NCBI GenBank assembly: GCA_036009005.1
Contig: DASYMP010000049.1
Location: 1 to 20,501, forward strand
Direction of reading: 5' to 3'
From: JACVRW01 sp036009005
Lineage (GTDB): Bacteria > Actinomycetota > Thermoleophilia > Solirubrobacterales > Thermoleophilaceae
Length of the DNA: 20,501 bases
Positions 7,300 to 13,106 of the stretch are shown here, one piece after another; position 1 is the first letter of the stretch, and every line of letters begins with the position of its first letter. The notes under the pieces are model-generated. The model saw only the letters and a program-made list of their open reading frames with translations. It made no database searches and had not been told where the DNA came from. The position numbers and the translations under genes are program-made.

Positions 7300-9120
7300 T
7301 CAGCGCTTCGCGTCTCCGCCGTCCAGCTCGAGCACGGTCAGGAACGCCTCCTGGGGAACCTCCACGCGGCCCACCTGCTTCATCCGCTTCTTCCCCTCCT
7401 TCTGGCGCTCGAGCAGCTTCTTCTTGCGGCTGATGTCGCCGCCGTAGCACTTGGCGATGACGTCCTTGCGCATCGGCTTGACGGACTCGCGGGCGATCAC
7501 CTTCGCGCCGATCGCCGCCTGGATCGCCACCTCGAACTGCTGGCGCGGGATCTGCTTGCGCAGGCGCTCGGTGAGCACGCGGCCGGCCGGATAGGCCTTG
7601 TCGCGGTGCACGACCATGGACAGCGCGTCGACCTTGTCGCCCGCGAGCAGGATGTCGAGCTTCACGAGGTCGCCCTCGCGCATCCCGATCAGCTCGTAGT
7701 CGAGCGAGGCGTAGCCCTTCGTGCGCGACTTCAGCTGGTCGAAGAAGTCGAGCACGATCTCGGCGAGCGGCAGGTCGTAGTGGAGCTGCACGCGCTCCTG
7801 CGAGAGGAACGTCATGTCCACGTGCGTGCCGCGACGCTCCTGGCAGAGCTCCATGACGGCCCCCACGTGCTCCTTCGGCATCAGGATCGTGGCGCGGATG
7901 TAGGGCTCCTCGATCGCGGCGATCTCGGCGCGGTCGGGCATGTCGGAGGGCGAGTGCACGACCACCTCCGTGCCGTCCGTCAGCCGCACGTCGTACTCGA
8001 CGGTCGGCGTGGTGGCGAGCAGCTCCAGGTCGTACTCGCGCTCGAGCCGCTCGCGCACGATGTCCATGTGCAGCAGCCCGAGGAAGCCGCAGCGGAAGCC
8101 GAAGCCGAGCGCCTCGCTCGTCTCGGGCTCCCACGTGAGCGCGGCATCGTTCAGCGACAGCTTCTCGAGCGCGTCGCGCAACTCGGGGAACTGGTTCGTC
8201 TCGACCGGGAAGAGGCCGCAGAAGACCATGGGCTTGATCTCGCGGTAGCCCGGCAGCGGCTCGCGGGCCGCGCCGGCGCGCGTCGTGAGCGTGTCGCCCA
8301 CGCGCAGCTGCGACACGTCCTTGATGCCGGTGATCACGTAGCCCACCTCGCCGGCGTGGAGCGCGCCGACGGGCGTCATCTGGGGACCGAAGAAGCCGAT
8401 CTCGTCGATCTCGGCCTGCGTGCCGGCCTGCATCGCGAGGATCGCGTCGCCGTTCGTGAGCGTGCCGTCCACCACGCGCACGTAGGCCACGACGCCGCGG
8501 TACTGGTCGAACTCGGAGTCGAAGATCAGCGCCCGCGCGGGTGCGTCCGAGTCGCCCTGCGGCGACGGCACGCGCTGCACGACGGCCTCGAGCAGCTCTC
8601 TCACACCCTCCCCCGTCTTCGCGGAGATGCGCAGCACGCTGTCGGCGTCCTCGCCGAGCAGCTCGGAGACCTCGCCTGCCACCCGCTCCGGCTCGGCGCC
8701 CGGCAGGTCGATCTTGTTCATCGCGGGGATCAGCTCGAGCCCCGAGTCGACGGCGAGGTAGGTGTTCGCCACGGTCTGGGCCTCGACCCCCTGGGAGGCG
8801 TCCACCACCAGGACCGCCCCGTCGCAGGCGGCCAGCGAGCGCGACACCTCGTAGGTGAAGTCCACGTGCCCGGGGGTGTCGATCAGGTGCAGCCGGTAGA
8901 CCTGCCCGTCGTTCGCCTCGTACTCCACCCGGACGGCCTGCGCCTTGATCGTGATGCCGCGCTCGCGCTCGAGCTCCATCGAGTCGAGCAGCTGCGGGCG
9001 GTGGTCGCGCGCGTCGACCGCGCCGGTGATCTCGAGGATCCGGTCGGCCAGCGTGGACTTCCCGTGATCGATGTGGGCGATGATCGAGAAGTTCCGGATG
9101 TTGCGTGCGGGCGGTGCCAT
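7300..9120 (-). CDS. lepA: Elongation factor 4 (LepA), ribosomal back-translocating GTPase
   Basis: A 606-residue translational GTPase associated with the ribosome and membrane. It carries G1 AHIDHGKST (15-23), switch I RGITI (54-58), G3 DTPGH (81-85) and G4 NKID (135-138). EF-G-like domains II, III and V follow, then the LepA-specific C-terminal domain ending in YGGDISRKKKLLERQKEGKKRMKQVG. Length equals the family norm. I start at the ATG 9120-9118 (MAPPARNIRNFSIIAHIDHG); the frame is open further upstream, but those residues do not resemble LepA. Upstream is an 88-base divergent gap shared with the SnoaL-like gene. It lies in the same neighbourhood as rpsT and holA, as in many bacteria. The function of EF4 is still debated (translation quality, initiation or stress recovery). 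Confidence 0.97.
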   Translation of the reverse strand: MAPPARNIRNFSIIAHIDHGKSTLADRILEITGAVDARDHRPQLLDSMELERERGITIKAQAVRVEYEANDGQVYRLHLIDTPGHVDFTYEVSRSLAACDGAVLVVDASQGVEAQTVANTYLAVDSGLELIPAMNKIDLPGAEPERVAGEVSELLGEDADSVLRISAKTGEGVRELLEAVVQRVPSPQGDSDAPARALIFDSEFDQYRGVVAYVRVVDGTLTNGDAILAMQAGTQAEIDEIGFFGPQMTPVGALHAGEVGYVITGIKDVSQLRVGDTLTTRAGAAREPLPGYREIKPMVFCGLFPVETNQFPELRDALEKLSLNDAALTWEPETSEALGFGFRCGFLGLLHMDIVRERLEREYDLELLATTPTVEYDVRLTDGTEVVVHSPSDMPDRAEIAAIEEPYIRATILMPKEHVGAVMELCQERRGTHVDMTFLSQERVQLHYDLPLAEIVLDFFDQLKSRTKGYASLDYELIGMREGDLVKLDILLAGDKVDALSMVVHRDKAYPAGRVLTERLRKQIPRQQFEVAIQAAIGAKVIARESVKPMRKDVIAKCYGGDISRKKKLLERQKEGKKRMKQVGRVEVPQEAFLTVLELDGGDAKR

Positions 9121-9157
9121 CGGGCGTACGAGTATGGCGATGCGGGTCGTGAGGCAA

Positions 9158-9179
9158 GCACCCGGGCGGTGCCCGGTGC
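9158..9179. repeat. Strong inverted repeat in the lepA / SnoaL-like divergent gap
   Basis: The left arm GCACCcGGGC (9158-9167, one bulged C) pairs with GCCCGGTGC (9171-9179) around a 3-base loop, giving nine GC-rich pairs. No T-run follows on either strand. It lies 38 bases upstream of the lepA ATG and 29 bases upstream of the SnoaL-like GTG, so it is better placed as an operator or 5'-leader hairpin than as a terminator. Function unknown. Confidence 0.5.
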
Positions 9180-9208
9180 GCAGCAATGCCATAGTGCTGA
9201 TCGGACTC

Positions 9209-9610
9209 GTGGTATCGACTGACATCGAAGTCGTAAAGGCAACCTTCGCTGCCTTCGCGGATCGTGACCTCGACGCTGTTCTGGCCCTCGTCGACCAGGA
9301 CGTCGAGTTCACCGCGGTAACCGGCGAAGAGGCCGGCAGGACCCGCCCCTACCTGGGGCACGCCGGCATGCGCGAGTACTTCCGCGACGCCGCCGCGATC
9401 TGGGAGGAGCTCAGGCTCACCCCCAGGGAGTTCCGCTCGGTGGGTGACCTGATCCTGGTGACAGGGCGCGTCTCGGCGCGCTCGAAGAGCCGGACGGTCA
9501 CGGGCTCGACCGGCTGGGTCTGGCGGGTCCGCGACGGCAAGATCGTCTACGTGCGCGTTTACAACTCGGCCGCCGACGCGATCGCGGCTGTCGAGAACGA
9601 CGAGCTCTAG
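9209..9610 (+). CDS. SnoaL-like / NTF2-fold small protein
   Basis: A 133-residue cone-shaped alpha+beta barrel of the SnoaL/ketosteroid-isomerase-like superfamily: IEVVKATFAAFADRDLDAVLALVDQDVEFTAV, then YLGHAGMREYFRDAAAIWEELRL, and a closing sheet with GWVWRVRDGKIVYVRVYNS. Members bind small hydrophobic molecules, act as epoxide hydrolases or polyketide cyclases, or have no catalysis. No diagnostic catalytic set is evident here, so no reaction can be assigned. I chose GTG at 9209 (MVSTDIEVV) since the fold begins directly after it. The open frame extends upstream into the lepA start region, which is implausible as coding. It is divergent from lepA and convergent with the ferritin-like gene after 15 bases. 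Confidence 0.8.
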   Translation: MVSTDIEVVKATFAAFADRDLDAVLALVDQDVEFTAVTGEEAGRTRPYLGHAGMREYFRDAAAIWEELRLTPREFRSVGDLILVTGRVSARSKSRTVTGSTGWVWRVRDGKIVYVRVYNSAADAIAAVENDEL

Positions 9611-9625
9611 CCGAGCCGCGCGGGC

Positions 9626-10063
9626 CTAGGGCCGGCGCCGCGCCCGGAGCAGGTAGTCCACCTGCTCCTGCTTGCGCATGATCATGTGCTCGAGCCGGTG
9701 CTCCACCGCCTCGGACGCGGCCTCGCGCCCGGTCGGCTCGATCGCCGCCTGAAGCGCCTCGAGCGTCTTCGACTCGCACTCGATCAGGTCGTCGAGCGCC
9801 TGTGCCGGGTCGGGCACGAAGCTGAGCGGGGCCACGTCGGTGGTCGGCTCGCCGCCGAGGGCCGTGATCTTCTCCACGATCCGCGTGGCGTCCTCGAGCT
9901 CGGACAGCGCGTGCTTTCGCATCTTGTCGGCGTGCGCCTGGAACTCGAGCCCGATCACGCTGCCCGCCACGAGCGAGTAGTGCAGCACCGAGCGGTGCTG
10001 GAGGCTGAGCGCCTCGTTGAGGCACTCGATCTGCTTATCGACATCCATCTTCTCGTCGGCCAT
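9626..10063 (-). CDS. Ferritin-like domain protein
   Basis: A 145-residue all-helical protein resembling the bacterioferritin/ferritin-like four-helix bundle: ECLNEALSLQHRSVLHYSLVAG (helix A, Glu17), then AHADKMRKHALSELEDATRIVEKITALGGEP, and LDDLIECESKTLEALQAAI with a final helix EAVEHRLEHMIMRKQEQVDYLL. Aligning ALGGEP with the bacterioferritin loop puts Glu55 on the bridging ligand and Asp58 where the ferroxidase His normally sits. Iron oxidation or storage is therefore possible but not certain. The heme-binding Met is not clear. The ATG is 9 bases past the murJ stop with a weak AGAAG upstream, so it is probably expressed with murJ. A structural or stress-protection role is the alternative. 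Confidence 0.75.
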   Translation of the reverse strand: MADEKMDVDKQIECLNEALSLQHRSVLHYSLVAGSVIGLEFQAHADKMRKHALSELEDATRIVEKITALGGEPTTDVAPLSFVPDPAQALDDLIECESKTLEALQAAIEPTGREAASEAVEHRLEHMIMRKQEQVDYLLRARRRP

Positions 10064-10072
10064 CCGCCGCTT

Positions 10073-11674
10073 CTACCCATCGGAGCGCCCGCGGCTAACG
10101 AGGAGCCGCGGAATCTGCCTCGCCTCCGGCACGCGAAGCACCCACACGGCGCCCGCGTAGACGGCCAGGCCGGCGGCGATCGCGGCGAACACCGAGGCGA
10201 TCTGGGCGCCGAGCGAGCGGCCGAGCGCGTCGTCGAGCCCGTTCCAGACGAGGTACGAGACCGCGGCGAGCAGCGCGGCCGCGGCGACCATCCGGGCGAC
10301 GCCGGAGAGCAGCCGCCTGCCCTCGATCCCGCCGAGCTCCCGCCGGAGGATCCAGCCCTGGGCGATGCACATGACGACGGTGCCGACGACCGTGCCGAGC
10401 ACGATGCCCGCGATGTCGAACGGCCCGTAGAGCGCCGCGGCGAGCGCGGCGTTCACGACCAGGTTCAGCCCGGCGAGCGCCGTGGTGGCCCAGGGACGCT
10501 GGAGGCTGAAGAACGTGCGCGAGAACATCAGGCTCACGCCCTGGAACGGCAGCGAGATCGACCACCACAGCATCGCCGTGGCCGTGAGCTCCGTGGCCGC
10601 CGGGCCGAACGCGCCGCGCTGGTACACGAGCCGCGTGACCGGCTCCGCGAGCACGGCCATCAGCACCGCGCTCGGGATCAGGAGCAGCGAGATCTGACGC
10701 ACGCCGGTGCCCATGGTGCGGCGGAGGTCGTCGCGCGCGCCGCGGGCGGCGTAGCGCGACATCGTCGGGAACAGGATCGTCGCGACGGCGATGCTGAACA
10801 GGCCCTGCGGCAGCTGGTAGATGCGGAAGGCCTTGTCGATCGCAGCGGGCGCCTGCGGCGAGACGAGCGTGCCGAACAGCGAGTTGATCAGCAGGCTCAG
10901 GTTGATGAGGCCGAGCGCGATCGTCACGGGCAGCATCAGCTTCAGGACGCGCCGGACGCGCTCGTCGCGCCAGTCGATCTTGATCGTGAGCCCGCCGCCG
11001 CGCCCGCGCAGCCACGGCAGCGGGAGCAGGAACTGCACGACCGTGCCGGCCAGGATGCCGATCGCGTAGGCGTAGATCTCGTCGCCCTCGGGGAGCGCCG
11101 GCACGAGGCCCACCAGCGCCGCGATGATCACGGCGTTCCAGGCCACCGGGGCGAGCGCGGGAACCGCGAAGTGCTCGAACGAGTTGAGCATCCCGACCAC
11201 GAGCCCGGAGAGCGCGAGCAGCACGACGATCGGGAACATCAGCCGGGCGAGGTTGACCGTGAGCTCCGCGAGCGCCGGGTTGTCGTCGAAGCCGGGCGCG
11301 AACAGGCTCATGATCGGGCCCGCGAAGATGACGAACAGCGCCGTCACGGCCCCGAGCAGCAGGCAGATCAGGAAGAACAGGCTGGAGGCGACGCGGAACG
11401 CCTCCCTGCGCTCGCCCTTCTCGAGCAGCTCCGAGAAGACGGGCACGAACGCGCCCTGGAGCGCGGAGTCGGCGAACAGGGCGCGTATGAGGTTCGGCAC
11501 CTGGAACGCGATCGTGAAGGCCGACATCGCGGGGGTCACGCCGAAGTACCTGGCCGCCACGACCTCGCGGGCGAGGCCGAAGAGTCGCGACAGGCCGGTC
11601 GCGAAGCTGAAGAAGGCCGTGTTGCGCGCCAGACGGCGTGCTTGGCCGGGCCGCCCGGGTGCGTCGGTCGCCAC
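10073..11674 (-). CDS. murJ: Lipid II flippase MurJ (MviN)
   Basis: A 533-residue polytopic membrane protein of the MOP exporter superfamily, with about 14 hydrophobic segments. It moves the peptidoglycan precursor lipid II to the outer face. The N-terminus TAFFSFATGLSRLFGLAREVVAARYFG, followed by FQVPNLIRALFADSALQGAFVPVF, is diagnostic. Arginines 30, 36 and 64 align with the functionally important cavity arginines of the E. coli protein. Unlike the large mycobacterial MviN, there is no pseudokinase extension; length is that of the basic flippase. The start is GTG at 11674-11672 with GGGG about 8 bases upstream. It is divergent from rpsT over 58 bases and precedes the ferritin-like gene. Identity is firm. 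Confidence 0.95.
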   Translation of the reverse strand: MATDAPGRPGQARRLARNTAFFSFATGLSRLFGLAREVVAARYFGVTPAMSAFTIAFQVPNLIRALFADSALQGAFVPVFSELLEKGERREAFRVASSLFFLICLLLGAVTALFVIFAGPIMSLFAPGFDDNPALAELTVNLARLMFPIVVLLALSGLVVGMLNSFEHFAVPALAPVAWNAVIIAALVGLVPALPEGDEIYAYAIGILAGTVVQFLLPLPWLRGRGGGLTIKIDWRDERVRRVLKLMLPVTIALGLINLSLLINSLFGTLVSPQAPAAIDKAFRIYQLPQGLFSIAVATILFPTMSRYAARGARDDLRRTMGTGVRQISLLLIPSAVLMAVLAEPVTRLVYQRGAFGPAATELTATAMLWWSISLPFQGVSLMFSRTFFSLQRPWATTALAGLNLVVNAALAAALYGPFDIAGIVLGTVVGTVVMCIAQGWILRRELGGIEGRRLLSGVARMVAAAALLAAVSYLVWNGLDDALGRSLGAQIASVFAAIAAGLAVYAGAVWVLRVPEARQIPRLLVSRGRSDG

Positions 11675-11687
11675 GAAATCGCCCCGC

Positions 11688-11693
11688 TACACT
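11688..11693 (+). promoter_or_regulatory. Probable -10 box (TACACT) for rpsT
   Basis: TACACT fits the TANNNT -10 pattern and lies in the 58-base murJ/rpsT divergent gap. It would give a leader of about 33 bases before the ATG at 11733. No good -35 hexamer is seen 16-18 bases upstream (the region there is GC-rich murJ coding sequence), and no clear Shine-Dalgarno precedes the ATG. Confidence 0.45.
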
Positions 11694-11732
11694 CTTCGTC
11701 CGCTGCGCTGAAGCTGCGGCGACTGATTTCCC

Positions 11733-11996
11733 ATGGCCAACATCGCCTCACAAGAAAAGCGGATTCATCGGGCGGAGCGCGAGCGCCTCGAGAACCGGCG
11801 CCGTACTTCCCAGGTGAAGACGTGGTTCCGCCGCCTCGAGACCGCGGTCTCCGAGGGCGACGCCGCGCGCGCCGACGCGGAGTTCACGGCGCTCGTCTCG
11901 CGGATCGACAAGGCGGTCAAGTCCGGCGCGCTGCATCGCAACAGCGGCGCCCGCAAGAAGTCCCGCGCGGCACGCCTGCGCGCCCGTCTCTCCTAG
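11733..11996 (+). CDS. rpsT: 30S ribosomal protein S20
   Basis: An 87-residue, highly basic, helical protein that binds 16S rRNA early in 30S assembly. The family start MANIASQEKRIHRAERERLENRR is clear. The middle TALVSRIDKAVKSGALHRNSGARKKSRAARL contains the universally conserved K-G-x-[IL]-H-x-N-x-A-x-R-x-K-S-R pattern, here with SGALHRNSGARKKSR. Length matches the family. It stands as a single-gene unit, divergent from murJ and convergent with holA, and is followed by a strongly structured 100-base gap. Next to holA is its common bacterial position. Confidence 0.98.
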   Translation: MANIASQEKRIHRAERERLENRRRTSQVKTWFRRLETAVSEGDAARADAEFTALVSRIDKAVKSGALHRNSGARKKSRAARLRARLS

Positions 11997-12015
11997 GCGC
12001 CCCGCCAGGCGCCCA

Positions 12016-12067
12016 CTGGGCAACCGTCCTGCCCAGCCCCCCACCACGGGGTGCAATCCAGGACGGT
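12016..12067. terminator. Overlapping GC-rich hairpins between rpsT and holA, possible bidirectional terminator
   Basis: Within the 100-base convergent gap, CTGGGCA (12016-12022) pairs perfectly with TGCCCAG (12030-12036) around a 7-base loop. A second perfect 9-base pair, ACCGTCCTG (12023-12031) with CAGGACGGT (12059-12067), uses bases from the first loop and right arm and encloses a small CCCC/GGGG stem (12037-12054 region). The two main stems cannot form together. No T-tract follows, as is common for hairpin terminators in high-GC bacteria. Transcript-end function is inferred from position. Confidence 0.5.
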
Positions 12068-12096
12068 GAGCGTGAGGACGCGCCCGCGGGCCGCGG

Positions 12097-13059
12097 CTAG
12101 CCGGTCGCGCGGGCCAGAGCGACCGAGAAGGCCGCGTCCTCGTCCACGCGCAGCTCGCCGCCTCCGCGCAGCTCCACCTCGAGGTCGGCGAACACGCAGA
12201 TCGCGCGCTCGAGCGTGGGCACGTCGGCCTTCTTCGCCTTCGCGATCACCTTCTTGGTGGCCCAGGGCGGGCCCTTCAGGAGCTCGCCGACCCTGGCGTC
12301 CGGCATGCCCGTGGCGAGCAGCGCTGCGGCCTGATGCACCTCGCGCAGCCGCCTGACCACCGGGAACAGCAGCCGCGCGGGGCGCTCGCCGTGCTCGTCG
12401 AGCTGCTCGGCGAGCGCGAGCGTGGCCTTGAGATCGCCCGCCACGAGCGCGTCGGCGAGGTCGTAGGCGCCCGGCGCGGTGTCGGACGCCGCGAGCCGCT
12501 CCACATCCGCGGCGGTCACGTTCAGCGACGGGTGCAGCGTGAGCCCGATCTTCTCCAGCTCGCGTGAGAGCCGCTGCTGGCTGGTCCCCACGCGCGCGAC
12601 CAGCACCTTCGCGGCCTCGCCGTCGAGCTGTAGCCCGAGCTCGCGGGCGTGACCGATGCACCACTTCGGCAGCTCCCACGGCTTCGGCGCCGCGTACTCG
12701 CGCGTCTCGCCGCCGGCGTTGTCCACCGCCTTCGAGAGCTGCTTGGTGGCCTTGCCCCTCGCGACGAGGACGAGGACGGTCTCGGGCGGCAGATCGGCGA
12801 GGGCGTCCTCGAGCGGACCGAGCTGGTTCGCCTTCCACGCACCCACGTCGTCGACCAGCAGGTAGCGCGTGCCCGGGTCGAAGCTGAGCATCGCCAGCGC
12901 GCCCGCCACCTCGGCGGGATCGCTCTGCCGGGCGTCGAAACCCTCGAGCCCGCCGGGCCCGCGCTCGTCGTCGGCTCGCTTCCGCAGACGCGCGCGCCAA
13001 GCGTCGATCTTGGCGTCGTCGTCACCGCAGACGAGGTAAACAGGCTTCAGGTCCGCCAC
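12097..13059 (-). CDS. holA: DNA polymerase III delta subunit (HolA)
   Basis: A 320-residue clamp-loader wrench that opens the beta clamp. The protein starts MADLKPVYLVCGDDDAKIDAWR, matching the family N-terminus (P-x-Y-L-x-x-G-x-[DE]), then YLLVDDVGAWK and VLVLVARGK in the AAA+-like domain. The degenerate ATPase motifs are expected because delta does not hydrolyse ATP. KPWELPKWCIGHARELG and VGTSQQRLSRELEKIGL (domain II) and the helical collar from about residue 205 complete it. The start is GTG at 13059-13057; 7 bases upstream is TAGACT. It follows comEC by 47 bases and so may be both read through from comEA-comEC and started at its own leaderless promoter. Confidence 0.92.
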   Translation of the reverse strand: MADLKPVYLVCGDDDAKIDAWRARLRKRADDERGPGGLEGFDARQSDPAEVAGALAMLSFDPGTRYLLVDDVGAWKANQLGPLEDALADLPPETVLVLVARGKATKQLSKAVDNAGGETREYAAPKPWELPKWCIGHARELGLQLDGEAAKVLVARVGTSQQRLSRELEKIGLTLHPSLNVTAADVERLAASDTAPGAYDLADALVAGDLKATLALAEQLDEHGERPARLLFPVVRRLREVHQAAALLATGMPDARVGELLKGPPWATKKVIAKAKKADVPTLERAICVFADLEVELRGGGELRVDEDAAFSVALARATG

Positions 13060-13066
13060 CGCCCCG

Positions 13067-13072
13067 AGTCTA
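13067..13072 (-). promoter_or_regulatory. Probable -10 box (TAGACT) of holA, leaderless arrangement
   Basis: On the minus strand TAGACT fits TANNNT and is 7 bases from the holA GTG, the spacing expected when the start codon is the first transcribed codon. It would let this housekeeping gene be expressed independently of the DNA-uptake genes in front of it. No clear -35 is seen. Confidence 0.5.
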
Positions 13073-13106
13073 CGGCCGGCCGCCGCGGAAGCCCGGAGCG
13101 GGTCGT

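Noticed and set aside
7606..9222. A 538-codon plus-strand open frame opposite lepA
   Set aside because: Antisense of a fully conserved LepA frame; no recognisable protein features.
9121..9312. N-terminal extension of LepA by 64 residues
   Set aside because: It is Ser/Thr/Arg-rich, overlaps the divergent SnoaL-like gene, and LepA proteins begin just before the AHIDHGKST motif.
9686..12100. An 804-codon plus-strand open frame opposite the ferritin-like gene and murJ and running through rpsT
   Set aside because: Its product is low-complexity and Arg/Glu/His-rich, typical of the antisense of GC-rich codons, and it crosses three well-supported genes.
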